64,000 nucleotides of DNA from Nonomuraea endophytica (GCF_014203235.1 NZ_JACHIN010000001.1:1054001-1118000); one strand, 5' to 3'. Shown: positions 55,211-63,677, counted from the stretch's first letter. Numbers and translations: made by a program. The notes: a model not told the origin generated them from the sequence alone.

Positions 55211-56070
55211 GACACCATCAACCGCATCTCTCCCTCGATTTCTACCGCTCGCGGGAGAATCGTGATGATTTTTCGCTGTACGGCCAGCGCATCCGTCACC
55301 GAAGCGAAGGCGGCCAGCTCGTTCAGCGTGTGGTAAGTCGGCGGCATGAGGAAGATCTCGCCGTCGCGGGCCAGTTCGAGCGCCTCGGACGGGCGTTTCC
55401 AGGCGACCTGGTCGGCCTCGCCGCCCACGTCGCGGGTGCGCTGGCCGGGAGGCAGCACCGCGGCGAAGAACCGGGTGTCGAACCTGCGTTCCTCGATCAC
55501 CGGGGTGATCCAGTGCGACCACGGCTTCAGCAGGTCGGAACGGAGCACCAGGCCGCGCTTGGCCAGGAAGTCGGCGAAGGCCAGGCTTCTGTCGATCAGC
55601 GCCAGGCGGTCGGCCTCCCAGTCGGCGCCGGTGGTGTCGGCGACCACGGAATCGGTGCCGGGTCCGGCGAGCAGTACCCCTGACTCCTCGAACGTCTCGC
55701 GGACCGCCGCGCAGACCAGTCCGCGGGCGGTGCGCTCGTCGGCGTTGAAGACCTCGCCCCACTCCCGGGGGGACGGCCCCGCCCAGGCGACCGCGTGGTC
55801 GGTGTCGCGCGGGTCCACGGAGCCGCCGGGGAAGACGTAGGCGCCCGCGGCGAAGGCCATGGTGGTCTTGCGCCGCAGCAGATACACCTCCGGCCCCTCC
55901 CTGAACGGCCCCTCCCTGAACGGCCCCTCCCTGAACGGCCCCTCCCTGAACGGCCCCTCCCTGAGGATCACCACGGTGGCGGCGTCCCGGGCGGGGACCG
56001 GTTCGATGCGTCCTGCGGCGATGTCGCGAGCGCGTTCGGCCAGATCCTTCGGCAGGGGGATACCAGTCAC
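55207..56070 (-). CDS. Nudix hydrolase with in-frame REGPF tandem repeat
   Basis: A 287-residue Nudix-superfamily protein resembling the NUDT19/RNA-cap-type group: YVFPGGSVDPRD, then AAVRETFEESGVLLA carries the Nudix REUxEE element. Near residues 39-62, between the first strand (AATVVILREG) and EVYLLRR, the five-residue unit REGPF occurs four times plus a partial copy, caused by a 15-bp tandem repeat in the DNA. The start is the GTG at 56070 with GGAGG five bases upstream. Forms an operon with ridA and the MBL gene. Confidence 0.88.
   Translation of the reverse strand: MTGIPLPKDLAERARDIAAGRIEPVPARDAATVVILREGPFREGPFREGPFREGPFREGPEVYLLRRKTTMAFAAGAYVFPGGSVDPRDTDHAVAWAGPSPREWGEVFNADERTARGLVCAAVRETFEESGVLLAGPGTDSVVADTTGADWEADRLALIDRSLAFADFLAKRGLVLRSDLLKPWSHWITPVIEERRFDTRFFAAVLPPGQRTRDVGGEADQVAWKRPSEALELARDGEIFLMPPTYHTLNELAAFASVTDALAVQRKIITILPRAVEIEGEMRLMVS
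55891..55965 (-). repeat. 15-bp tandem repeat inside a Nudix gene, five copies
   Basis: Five head-to-tail units CGGCCCCTCCCTGAA at 55891, 55906, 55921, 55936 and 55951 (last base G in the final unit). In frame it encodes repeats of REGPF on the minus strand. Identical units suggest recent slippage; because 15 is a multiple of three, copy-number changes keep the reading frame. Confidence 0.97.
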
Positions 56071-56120
56071 TATGACCTCCAACTAGAACATCACTCGGTC
56101 ATGGTGACATATCCGGTCCG

Positions 56121-56582
56121 TCAGGAAACTTCGGCGATCAGCTCCACCTCGACCGAGGCCCCCAGCGGGAGCGCGGCCACCCCCACGGCGCTGCGGGCGT
56201 GCACGCCCGCGTCGCCGAAGACGTCGCGCAGCAGGTCGCTGGCGCCGTTGCCCACGCCCGGCTGGCCGGTGAAGTCGGGGGCGCTGGCCACGAAGACCAC
56301 GACCTTGACGATCCGCACGATCTGCGCCAGATCGCCGACCTGCGACTTCAGGGCGGCGATCGCGTTCAGCGCGCAGATGCGGGCGTGGCCGGCGGCCTCC
56401 TCGGCCGTCAGGTCGGCGCCGACCCTGCCGGAGCCGACCAGCTTGCCCTCCACCATGGGCACCTGACCCGAGGTGTAGACGAGGTTGCCCGTGCGCACGG
56501 CCGGGATGTAGGCGGCCAGCGGAGGCACGACCTCGGGCAACGTCAGCCCGAGCTCGGCGATCCTCTCCTCGGGGGTCGTCAC
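56121..56582 (-). CDS. ridA: RidA-family enamine/imine deaminase
   Basis: A 153-residue RidA/YjgF-family protein; members hydrolyse reactive enamines from amino-acid metabolism. Visible: YTSGQVPMVEGKLVG and the late ASAPDFTGQPGVGNGASDLL, but the usual catalytic Arg (in R-x-C motif of RidA) is not obvious, as in the actinobacterial subgroup (Rv3678c at this place). Start GTG at 56582 overlaps the stop of a small upstream gene (GTGA). Confidence 0.9.
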   Translation of the reverse strand: MTTPEERIAELGLTLPEVVPPLAAYIPAVRTGNLVYTSGQVPMVEGKLVGSGRVGADLTAEEAAGHARICALNAIAALKSQVGDLAQIVRIVKVVVFVASAPDFTGQPGVGNGASDLLRDVFGDAGVHARSAVGVAALPLGASVEVELIAEVS

Positions 56583-56734
56583 GCCTTCTCCCGCTTGAAG
56601 TACGCGACCAGGTTCTCGGCGTTGGGGCCCGGCACGATCTGGACCAGCTCCCAGCCGTCGGAGCCGAAGTTGTCCAGGATCATCTTGGTGTTGTGGATCA
56701 GCAGCGGGGCTGTGAGGTACTCCCATTTCTTCAT
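56579..56734 (-). CDS. DUF4177-type small protein
   Basis: A 51-residue protein: MKKWEYLTAPLLIHNT, then ILDNFGSDGWELVQIVPG and AYFKREKA. The KKWEY start and GxDGWELVxV centre are the signature of DUF4177 proteins, small predicted beta/alpha proteins of unknown function. The stop codon overlaps the ridA GTG (GTGA), and the two are commonly adjacent in actinobacteria. Confidence 0.85.
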   Translation of the reverse strand: MKKWEYLTAPLLIHNTKMILDNFGSDGWELVQIVPGPNAENLVAYFKREKA

Positions 56735-56811
56735 GCGGCTCAGCGTAGTGTGACGGAGCTCAAAGGCCCCGCAGGAGCTTTCAGTAAGTGACCGCCAGGT
56801 AGCCTCGAATC

Positions 56812-57813
56812 GTGGACTCTCGGGACACCGATTGGGACGGCGTGCGACTGCACGTCGTCACCGGCAAGGGCGGCACCGGCAAGACGACGGTGGCCGCGGC
56901 GCTGGCCCTCGCGCTGGCCGCGGGCGGGCGCAAGGTGCTGCTCGTGGAGGTGGAGGGCAGGCAGGGCATCGCGCAGATCTTCGACCTGCCACCGCTCCCC
57001 TACGAGGAGCGCAAGATCGCGGTGGCCCCCGACGGCGGCGACGTGTACGCGCTGGCCATCGACCCGGAAGAGGCCATGCTCGACTACATGGAGATGTTCT
57101 ACGGCATGCGCCGCGCCGGCCGCGCGCTGACCCGGATGGGCATCGTCGACTTCGCCACCACGGTGGCGCCGGGCTTCCGCGACGTCCTGGTCACGGGCAA
57201 GACCACCGAGGCCGTGCGCAGGCGGGCCAAGAACGGCAAGCGCGTCTACGACGCCGTGGTGCTCGACGCGCCGCCGACCGGCCGGATCACCCGCTTCCTC
57301 AACGTCACCCAGGAGGTGGCCGGGCTGGCCAAGGTCGGGCCGATCAAGAACCACTCCGACCTGGTGAGCGGGGTGGTGAAGTCCCCCGAGACGGCCGTGC
57401 ACTTCGTCACGCTTTTGGAGGAGATGCCGGTCCAGGAGACGCTGGACGGCCTCGCCGAATTGCGTTCTGCCGGACTTCCGCCTGGCGGAATTTTCATCAA
57501 TATGGTCCGTGAATCACTCCTCCCGCAGGCCGTACTTGACTCCGCTGTCAAGGGGCGATTCGACGTGGGGGAACTCACACTGGGGCTCAAGGCGGCCGGG
57601 CTGGCCGACGGGGCCGACGCTGCGGCGGTGGCCGAATCCCTCGTGGGAGAGGTGGTCGAGCACGCTCGCCGTACCCAGATCGAGCGCGCCGAGCGGGCCT
57701 CTCTCGACCAGGCCGACCTGCCCAGGTACGAGCTGCCCCTGCTGGCCGACGGTGTAGATCTGGCCGGCCTTTATGAGCTGGCCGCAAGCATCCGAAACCA
57801 GGGAGCCGCGTGA
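56812..57813 (+). CDS. ArsA-family ATPase, first of a pair
   Basis: A 333-residue ATPase of the ArsA/GET3 superfamily (deviant Walker A GKGGTGKTT, about 18-26; switch DAPPTGR). It lacks the arsenite-binding Cys and forms a pair with the next gene. In actinobacteria this pair lies upstream of wblA/whiB4 (Rv3679-Rv3680; SCO3577-SCO3578); M. tuberculosis homologues affect glycerol/host-derived stress, exact cargo unknown. Ends in GTGA with the next gene. Confidence 0.93.
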   Translation: MDSRDTDWDGVRLHVVTGKGGTGKTTVAAALALALAAGGRKVLLVEVEGRQGIAQIFDLPPLPYEERKIAVAPDGGDVYALAIDPEEAMLDYMEMFYGMRRAGRALTRMGIVDFATTVAPGFRDVLVTGKTTEAVRRRAKNGKRVYDAVVLDAPPTGRITRFLNVTQEVAGLAKVGPIKNHSDLVSGVVKSPETAVHFVTLLEEMPVQETLDGLAELRSAGLPPGGIFINMVRESLLPQAVLDSAVKGRFDVGELTLGLKAAGLADGADAAAVAESLVGEVVEHARRTQIERAERASLDQADLPRYELPLLADGVDLAGLYELAASIRNQGAA

Positions 57814-58940
57814 AGAAGCCCGCCCCCCTCGACGTCGACGCCATCCTCGACGACCGCGGGACCCGCATCATCGTCTGCTGCGGCGCCGGCGGCGTGGGCA
57901 AGACCACGACCGCGGCCGCGCTGGGCCTGCGGGCCGCCGAGCGCGGCCGGGGGGCGGTCGTGCTGACCGTGGACCCGGCCAGGCGGCTGGCGCAGTCCAT
58001 GGGCCTCTCCGAGCTGGACAACACCCCCAGACTGGTGCACACCGCCGAGGGCGGGGGCCAGCTCTTCGCGATGATGCTCGACATGAAGCGGACCTTCGAC
58101 GAGATCATCGAGGCCCACGCCGACCCCGAGCGGGCCAGGCAGATCCTGTCGAACCCCTTCTACCAGTCGCTGTCGTCCAGCTTCTCCGGCACGCAGGAGT
58201 ACATGGCGATGGAGAAGCTCGGGCAGCTGCGCCGCTCGGACGAGTGGGACCTGATCATCGTCGACACCCCGCCCTCACGCTCGGCGCTGGACTTCCTCGA
58301 CGCCCCGGAACGGCTCGGCCGCTTCCTCGACGGGCGCTTCATCAAGCTGCTCACCGCGCCCGCCAAGGCCGGAGGCCGCAGCGCCTTCCGGCTGCTCAAC
58401 GCCGGGTTCGGACTCGTCGCGGGCGCGATGACCAAGCTGCTGGGCGCGCAGGTGCTCAAGGACCTGCAGACGTTCGTCTCCGCGCTGGACGCCGTCTTCG
58501 GCGGGTTCAGGCAGCGGGCGGAGATGACCTACCGGCTCCTGCAGGCGCCCGGCACCGCCTTCGTGGTGGTGGCCGCGCCCGAACGCGACGCGATGCGCGA
58601 GGCCTCGTACTTCGTCGAACGGCTCGCGGAGGAACGCATGCCGCTGGCCGGGCTCGTGGTCAACCGCGTGCACTTCTCGCCCGCGGCGGGCATCTCGGCG
58701 GCGCGCAGCGCGGCAGCGGCGGAGGACCTGGAGTCCAAGGGCGAGCACGAGCTGACCGCCGCCGTGTTGCGGCTCCACACCGGGCGGATGCAGCTCGCGG
58801 CCCGTGAGCACCGGGAGCAGGAGCACTTCGTCTCCGCGCACCCCACGGTGCCTGTCGTCCAGGTCCGCGCCATGTCGGAGGACGTCCACGACCTGGCGGG
58901 TCTGCACCAGATCGGGGAGCTCCTGGCTTCGGGAGCATGA
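57810..58940 (+). CDS. ArsA-family ATPase, second of a pair
   Basis: A 376-residue ArsA/GET3-type ATPase: Walker A GAGGVGKTT (about 25-33), TVDPARRLA, IIVDTPPSRSALDFL (switch II), and a helical insert in the middle. No arsenic-binding Cys motif. The GTG overlaps the stop of the first ATPase gene, so the proteins are likely made in equal amount and act as a heterodimer. Convergent with wblA across a shared terminator. Confidence 0.93.
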   Translation: MKKPAPLDVDAILDDRGTRIIVCCGAGGVGKTTTAAALGLRAAERGRGAVVLTVDPARRLAQSMGLSELDNTPRLVHTAEGGGQLFAMMLDMKRTFDEIIEAHADPERARQILSNPFYQSLSSSFSGTQEYMAMEKLGQLRRSDEWDLIIVDTPPSRSALDFLDAPERLGRFLDGRFIKLLTAPAKAGGRSAFRLLNAGFGLVAGAMTKLLGAQVLKDLQTFVSALDAVFGGFRQRAEMTYRLLQAPGTAFVVVAAPERDAMREASYFVERLAEERMPLAGLVVNRVHFSPAAGISAARSAAAAEDLESKGEHELTAAVLRLHTGRMQLAAREHREQEHFVSAHPTVPVVQVRAMSEDVHDLAGLHQIGELLASGA

Positions 58941-58970
58941 AAGCACGGCCGACGCTCGCCGGCCGTGCTT
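58941..58970. terminator. Bidirectional terminator between the ArsA pair and wblA
   Basis: Perfect 11-bp arms AAGCACGGCCG (58941-58951) and CGGCCGTGCTT (58960-58970). It starts immediately after the ArsA stop codon and lies 12 bases from the wblA stop, so it can serve both convergent genes. Confidence 0.85.
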
Positions 58971-58981
58971 CTCACACGGGG

Positions 58982-59278
58982 TTAGCCCGCAATCAGCTCG
59001 TTTGTCCGTTCGTACTCTTCTTTCGCGGACTCGAGCAGCTCCCGCCACGAGTCCACGTCTGGCCGTCGCCTCAGCAGCGCCCGCCGTTCCCGCTCCGTCA
59101 TACCGCCCCACACCCCGAACTCGATGCGGTTGTCGAGCGCATCGGCGAGGCACTCGGTACGGACCGGGCATCCTCGGCAGATCAGCTTAGCCCTGTTCTG
59201 CGCGGCTCCCTGGACGAACAACGCGTCCGGATCCGCACCTCGACAGGCGGCACGGGAGGTCCAATCCGTGATCCACAT
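58982..59278 (-). CDS. wblA: WhiB-family iron-sulfur regulator WblA
   Basis: A 98-residue WhiB protein. The four [4Fe-4S] ligands are C12, C34, C37 and C43, with the GVWGG turn (55-59) and a basic tail (RERRALLRRR). Neighbours (ArsA pair, class A PBP) match S. coelicolor wblA (SCO3579) and M. tuberculosis whiB4. WblA pleiotropically represses antibiotic synthesis and is needed for sporulation in Streptomyces; WhiB4 senses oxygen/redox. ATG at 59278 with AAGGGGAG upstream. Confidence 0.95.
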   Translation of the reverse strand: MWITDWTSRAACRGADPDALFVQGAAQNRAKLICRGCPVRTECLADALDNRIEFGVWGGMTERERRALLRRRPDVDSWRELLESAKEEYERTNELIAG

Positions 59279-59372
59279 TTCGACCCCACTCCCCTTAGGT
59301 GGTCAGTCGTCACTTGGGGCCGACGGGCGCGGGCGCCGAGCCTCCGTATTCAGTTGCCGCAGAGGAGAACGT

Positions 59373-59432
59373 ATGCAACGAGACGTTCGGGCCGACAGAC
59401 CCCAGAGGACCAATTTCTCGCCCGAGTGTTGA
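59373..59432 (+). CDS. Candidate leader peptide, 19 residues (low confidence)
   Basis: An ATG at 59373 preceded by AGAGGAG opens a 19-residue frame, MQRDVRADRPQRTNFSPEC, ending TGA at 59432. It is the only strong ribosome site in the 240 bases between wblA and the PBP gene, whose own GTG has none. It could be a regulatory leader peptide or chance. The peptide is basic and ends in Cys. Confidence 0.3.
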   Translation: MQRDVRADRPQRTNFSPEC

Positions 59433-59519
59433 CCGGGAATGACTAGTCACCCCTTCCAGTCAAGGCGAAATGGGGTTCGGTTACCGATAACGACACTCTT
59501 TCGACGTACTCTTGGTCCT

Positions 59520-61736
59520 GTGCAAGCTCAGGGCAAAGATCGTTCATCACCAGTCACGAACGTCATCCGGCTCATCGCCGCGGGGGCGGCCGCGGGTGTG
59601 CTGACGGCCGCCATCGCGCTGCCCGCAGTGGGCGGCGCCGGGGTGACGGCCAAGTCAGCCATGGAGGATCTCAACCTCAAGCCGGAGGAACTCGACGAAC
59701 CTCCGCTTCCCGAGCGCACAGTGCTCAAGGACGCCAAGGGCAAGCAGATCGCCCAGTTCTTCTTCGAGAACCGGCAGTCGGTGACGCTCGACAAGGTCTC
59801 TCCGATCATGAAGACGGCGCTGATCTCGATCGAGGACTTCCGCTTCTACGAGCACGGTCCCATCGACATCGAGGGCACCATCCGCGCCCTGCTCAAGAAC
59901 ATGACCTCCGGTGGCGTGACCCAGGGCGGGTCCTCGATCACGCAGCAGTACGTGAAGCAGGTGCTGTTCAACGCCGCCGAGACCGACGCCGAGCGGGCCG
60001 CCGCCATCGCGCCGACGGTCTCGCGCAAGCTCAACGAGCTGCGCTACGCGCTGGCGATCGAGAAGAAGTACACCAAGGACGAGGTCCTGGAGAAGTACTT
60101 CAACATCGCCTACTTCGGTGCAGGAGCCTACGGCGTCCAGGCCGCCTCCAAGCGCTTTTTCGGCAAGTCGGCCGCCGAGCTCAACCTCGCCGAGGCGGCC
60201 ACGCTGGCGGGAGCCGTACAGAATCCGAACAGGACCGACCCCAACGTCAGCAAGGAGTCGCGCGCGGCGCTCCTGGAGCGGCGCAACATCGTCCTGGACC
60301 GGATGGCTCAGCTCGGCAAGATCACGCCCGCCGAGCGTGACGCCGCCAAGGCCACCAAGCTCGGCTACAAGGACACGAAGTTCCCGGGCGGCTGTGAGAC
60401 CAGCCCGTATCCGTACTTCTGCCTCTACGTGCAGTACGAGATCCTCAACAACGAGGACTTCGGCAAGACCCCCGAGGAACGCAAGAAGCTCCTGCAACGC
60501 GGCGGTCTGACGATCAAGACCACGATCGACCCGCAGATGCAGAAGGCCGCCGAGAAGGCGATCAAGAACTGGGTCAGCACCAAGGACAAGCCGGTCGCCT
60601 CGCAGGCCATGATCGTACCGGGCACGGGTGAGATCAAGGCCATGGCCGCCAGCCGCAAGTTCGGCAACAACAAGAAGAAGAACGAGATCAGCTACAACGT
60701 CGTGGCCGACGCCAAGCACGGCGGCGGCGGCGGGTTCCAGCAAGGGTCGACGGCGAAGCCGTACACGCTGGCCGCGGCGCTCGAAGAGGGCTACAAGTAC
60801 GGCGACGGCTTCCCCTCCCCGGCCGGCTACAACGCGCCCAGCTACGGCGCCTTCCGCGACTGCAAGGGCAACCGCGTCGGCGAGCCGTCCCACCAGGTGC
60901 GCAACTCCAGCGAGGGCGGCGGCGGCTTCAAGACGCTGCAGTCCGGCACGTGGGGCTCGGTCAACACGTTCTTCATGAAGCTCGAAGAGCGCGTCGGCCT
61001 CTGCAAGACCGTCAAGATGGCCAAGAAGCTCGGCCTCAAGCGCGCCGACGGACAGCCGCTGCGCGAGTTCGAGACCTTCACGCTCGGCATCAACGAGACC
61101 GACCCGGTCACCGTCGCCAGCACCTACGCCGTCTTCGCCTCGCGCGGCCAGTCCTGCAAGCCGCTGGCCATCACCGAGATCGTCGACCGCTACGGCAAGG
61201 CCAAGCGGTTCAAGCCCAAGTGCACGCGGGTCATGGACGAAGAGGTCGCCGACGCCGTCAGCGGCATCCTGTCCGGCGTGTTCACCAAGGGCACCATGAG
61301 CGGCGTCGGCGGCATCGGCCGGGACGCGGCGGGCAAGACGGGCACCACCGACGGCTACACGGCCGCCTGGTTCGCCGGTTACACCCCGAACCTTTCCTCC
61401 GCCGTCAGCATCGGCGACCCGCGCGGCGCCTTCGACAACCGCCTCATGGGCGTCACCATCGGCGGCCGCGGCTACTCCTACGTCTACGGCGCCTCCATCT
61501 CCGGCCCGATCTGGAAGCAGTCCATGATGGCGGCGCTGAAGGGGATCGAGCCGGCGGAGTTCGAGGCGGTGAACATGGAGCGCTTCGGGGGTTGCGGCGA
61601 CATCTGCGCGCCCAAACCGGTCAAGAAGGACAAGGACCGGGGCGGGGACGGCGAACCTGACGATAGGGGCGGGGATCCGTTCGACATGTTCAACATGGAC
61701 GACGGCGACTTCGGACCCATCACCCCGGGCAACTAG
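59520..61736 (+). CDS. Class A penicillin-binding protein (GT51 + transpeptidase)
   Basis: A 738-residue bifunctional peptidoglycan synthase. One membrane anchor (about 14-36), GT51 domain (about 60-230: EDFRFYEHGPID, GGSSITQQY) and transpeptidase domain (about 370-650: active Ser in STAK of QQGSTAKPY, SVN of GSVNTFF, KTG of AAGKTGTT). An Asp/Gly-rich tail follows. Corresponds by position to ponA2 (Rv3682) and SCO3580. The GTG at 59520 has no ribosome site; the -10-like TACTCT just upstream suggests a leaderless message. Confidence 0.95.
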   Translation: MQAQGKDRSSPVTNVIRLIAAGAAAGVLTAAIALPAVGGAGVTAKSAMEDLNLKPEELDEPPLPERTVLKDAKGKQIAQFFFENRQSVTLDKVSPIMKTALISIEDFRFYEHGPIDIEGTIRALLKNMTSGGVTQGGSSITQQYVKQVLFNAAETDAERAAAIAPTVSRKLNELRYALAIEKKYTKDEVLEKYFNIAYFGAGAYGVQAASKRFFGKSAAELNLAEAATLAGAVQNPNRTDPNVSKESRAALLERRNIVLDRMAQLGKITPAERDAAKATKLGYKDTKFPGGCETSPYPYFCLYVQYEILNNEDFGKTPEERKKLLQRGGLTIKTTIDPQMQKAAEKAIKNWVSTKDKPVASQAMIVPGTGEIKAMAASRKFGNNKKKNEISYNVVADAKHGGGGGFQQGSTAKPYTLAAALEEGYKYGDGFPSPAGYNAPSYGAFRDCKGNRVGEPSHQVRNSSEGGGGFKTLQSGTWGSVNTFFMKLEERVGLCKTVKMAKKLGLKRADGQPLREFETFTLGINETDPVTVASTYAVFASRGQSCKPLAITEIVDRYGKAKRFKPKCTRVMDEEVADAVSGILSGVFTKGTMSGVGGIGRDAAGKTGTTDGYTAAWFAGYTPNLSSAVSIGDPRGAFDNRLMGVTIGGRGYSYVYGASISGPIWKQSMMAALKGIEPAEFEAVNMERFGGCGDICAPKPVKKDKDRGGDGEPDDRGGDPFDMFNMDDGDFGPITPGN

Positions 61737-61746
61737 CCACCAAACC

Positions 61747-61775
61747 GTTGAGAGGCCTCTGAGAGGCCTCTCAAC
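61747..61775 (+). terminator. Terminator of the PBP gene
   Basis: A perfect 29-base palindrome: 14-bp arms GTTGAGAGGCCTCT and AGAGGCCTCTCAAC around a central G, 10 bases after the PBP stop codon. Confidence 0.85.
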
Positions 61776-61898
61776 GCGTTTCAGGACCCTTTTCGGGGTA
61801 CGGGCCCGCCCTTTCCTGCCCTTGCCCCTTCTGAGATGGCCTTGCCCTTCCGGTACGGCCTCGTCTTTTCCGGTACGGCCTGGCCTTGGCTGGGCTGG

Positions 61899-62025
61899 TT
61901 GCCGGGGCGGCTGGCCAAGGGGGCGACGTCACGGCGGCCCGCCCGTCAGACTGCCGGGCGTGGAAGCGCGGCCCCGCGGGGCGGCGGCGGGTGGTGGGTG
62001 GCGGCGGCTTCGCCGTACGGGATGG
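61899..62025 (+). repeat. Dispersed repeat, diverged copy C
   Basis: Resembles copies A and B at both ends: TTGCCGGGGCGGCTGGCCAA on the left and GGTGGCGGCGGCTTCGCCGTA on the right (one base shortened: GTGGCGGCGGCTTCGCCGTA), same orientation, with a diverged centre. Confidence is lower because both ends are G+C-rich. Confidence 0.5.
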
Positions 62026-62030
62026 CTATT

Positions 62031-62130
62031 GATAACCCGAACGCGACGTCGATCACCCGAACGAGATGCTGATCACCCGAACGAGACATTGATCACCCGG
62101 ACGAAGCGCTGATCACCCGGACAGGCGCGC
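62031..62130 (-). repeat. 20-bp tandem repeat including the yqeY stop codon, five copies
   Basis: Five units beginning GATCACCCG (first unit GATAACCCG) at 62031, 62051, 62071, 62091 and 62111. The unit at 62111 holds the last codons and TGA of the yqeY-like gene (stop at 62113-62115), so the array is made of copies of the gene end: each carries GGG-TGA-TC on the minus strand. The units diverge with distance from the gene. Confidence 0.9.
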
Positions 62131-62568
62131 GCGCACGGCGGCGGCGACTCGCCCGCCCTCGGCGCGGCCGGCGACCTTCGGGTTGAGCACCTTCATGACC
62201 GCGCCCATCGCCTTGGGGTCGGTCGCGCCGCTCTCCGCGATCGCGGCGTCGACCAGCGCGTTGAGCTCCTCGTCCGAGAGCTGCGCCGGCAGGTAAGCCT
62301 CCAGCACCGCCTGCTCGTCCAGCTCGGCCTGGGCCTGCGCGGCGCGCCCGGCGTTGCCGAACGCCTCGGCCGCCTCGCGGCGCTTCTTGGCCTCCTTGGT
62401 CAGCACCTTGACGATCTCGTCGTCGCTGAGCTCCCTGGCCTGCTTGCCCGAAACCTCCTCGACGTTGACGGCCGCCAGGGCCATCCGGATGGTGCGGAGG
62501 CGGACCTCGTCCTTGGCCTTCATGGAGGCCGTCAGATCGGCCTTCAGCTTGTCCTTCAATGCGCTCAT
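62113..62568 (-). CDS. GatB/YqeY domain protein
   Basis: A 151-residue YqeY-family protein: N-terminal helical domain (KLKADLTASMKAKDEVRLRTIRMAL) and the C-terminal tail domain shared with GatB (about 95-150, YLPAQLSDEELNALVDAAIAE, then DPKAMGAVMKVLNPKVAGRAEG). Thought to bind tRNA or act near amidotransferases; function unclear. ATG at 62568; an ATG three codons upstream is an alternative. Its stop codon lies in a 20-bp tandem repeat. Confidence 0.92.
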   Translation of the reverse strand: MSALKDKLKADLTASMKAKDEVRLRTIRMALAAVNVEEVSGKQARELSDDEIVKVLTKEAKKRREAAEAFGNAGRAAQAQAELDEQAVLEAYLPAQLSDEELNALVDAAIAESGATDPKAMGAVMKVLNPKVAGRAEGGRVAAAVRARLSG

Positions 62569-62628
62569 GCGGTCCATCTTGCCGCTTGAGCGGCACCTCT
62601 CGTGCCGGATGTCGGGCATCATGAGTAC

Positions 62629-63522
62629 GTGAGGAAAGCCGCCGCCATACCACTGTCCCTGCTGGGCCTCGGCATCGCCGGGCTCGGGTACGCCTCGGTC
62701 GTCGAGCGCAACTGGTTCCGGCTGCGCCGATTCGACGTTCCGGTCCTGGCCCGGGGGCAGCGCCCGGTGCGCATCCTCCACCTGTCCGACCTGCACCTGA
62801 CGCCCGGCCGCAAAAAACTCATCAACTGGGTACGCTCGCTCGGCTCCCTCGAACCCGACCTGGTGGTCAACACCGGCGACTCGATCGCCCACCCGGACGC
62901 CGTACCGTCGCTGCTCCACGCCCTGGAGCCGCTCCTGTCCCGCCCCGGCCTGTTCGTATACGGCTCCAACGACCTGTACGCGCCCGTGTTCAAGAACCCC
63001 GCCCGCTACCTGTGGCGCACCTCCCGCAACGAGCGCCGCCAGCACGTACCGTCGCTCCCGTGGCGAGAGCTGGGCGAAGGCATGGCCGCCGAAGGCTGGC
63101 TGGACATGAACAACACCACAGCCCGCCTGAAGGTCGCGGACCTGGACGTAGCAGTGGCAGGCATCCACGACTCCCACATCGACCGCGACCGCTACGACCT
63201 GGTAGCCGGCCCCGCCCCCACGGACGCCGACCTACGCCTCGGCGTCATGCACTCCCCCGAGCCCCGCAACATGACCCGCTTCGCCGCCGACGGCTACCAG
63301 CTCCTGCTCGCCGGCCACACCCACGGCGGCCAGCTCTGCATCCCCTTCTACGGCGCCCTGGTCACCAACTGCGGCATCGACCGGGCCCGCGTCAAGGGCC
63401 TGAGCACACACGACAACGCCTGGCTCCACGTCTCCGCCGGCCTAGGCACCTCCCCGTACGCCCCGGTCCGCTTCGCCTGCTTCCCGGAGGCGACCCTGCT
63501 CACCCTGGTACCGCGCCGCTGA
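62629..63522 (+). CDS. Membrane-anchored metallophosphoesterase
   Basis: A 297-residue calcineurin-type phosphoesterase: one N-terminal membrane segment (about 5-25), then metal-binding motifs HLSDLHL, VNTGDSIA, YGSNDLY (normally GNHD/E; here SND), and the C-terminal LLAGHTHGGQ. The Asn-Asp replacement GSND is common in the YkuE/PA4972-like group. Corresponds to Rv3683 by position. GTG at 62629 without a ribosome site. Divergent from the yqeY-like gene. Confidence 0.92.
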   Translation: MRKAAAIPLSLLGLGIAGLGYASVVERNWFRLRRFDVPVLARGQRPVRILHLSDLHLTPGRKKLINWVRSLGSLEPDLVVNTGDSIAHPDAVPSLLHALEPLLSRPGLFVYGSNDLYAPVFKNPARYLWRTSRNERRQHVPSLPWRELGEGMAAEGWLDMNNTTARLKVADLDVAVAGIHDSHIDRDRYDLVAGPAPTDADLRLGVMHSPEPRNMTRFAADGYQLLLAGHTHGGQLCIPFYGALVTNCGIDRARVKGLSTHDNAWLHVSAGLGTSPYAPVRFACFPEATLLTLVPRR

Positions 63523-63594
63523 CGGAATATGCGGTCACAAGCACCCGCGAAGTCCGCTAGACTTTCCCAAGCACGCGCAAGACCGGCGTGCGAC

Positions 63595-63668
63595 CGGGGT
63601 GTAGCGCAGCTTGGCAGCGCGCTTCGTTCGGGACGAAGAGGCCGTGGGTTCAAATCCCGCCACCCCGA
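63595..63668 (+). tRNA. tRNA-Pro (anticodon CGG)
   Basis: A 74-base cloverleaf. Acceptor arm CGGGGTG (63595-63601) pairs with CACCCCG (63661-63667), discriminator A. D arm includes GTAGCGCAGCTTGGCAGCGC. Anticodon stem CTTCG/CGAAG encloses the loop TTCGGGA, giving anticodon CGG, which reads CCG. T loop GGTTCAAATCC is canonical. The 3' CCA is not encoded. A TAGACT -10-like element lies about 20 bases upstream. Confidence 0.97.
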
Positions 63669-63677
63669 CCCAACTAG

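Larger units (their letters stand above)
61737..62112. other. Intergenic region between PBP and yqeY-like gene
   Basis: About 375 bases between convergent genes: a terminator (61747), a 14-bp direct repeat TTCCGGTACGGCCT (61849 and 61869), a diverged copy of the dispersed repeat (61899-62025) and a 20-bp tandem array (62031 onward). No gene is supported. Confidence 0.7.

Noticed and set aside
56812..58940. Arsenite efflux ATPases
   Set aside because: Both proteins lack the arsenite-binding Cys residues, and no ArsB or ArsR gene is nearby; the position matches the conserved wblA-linked pair.
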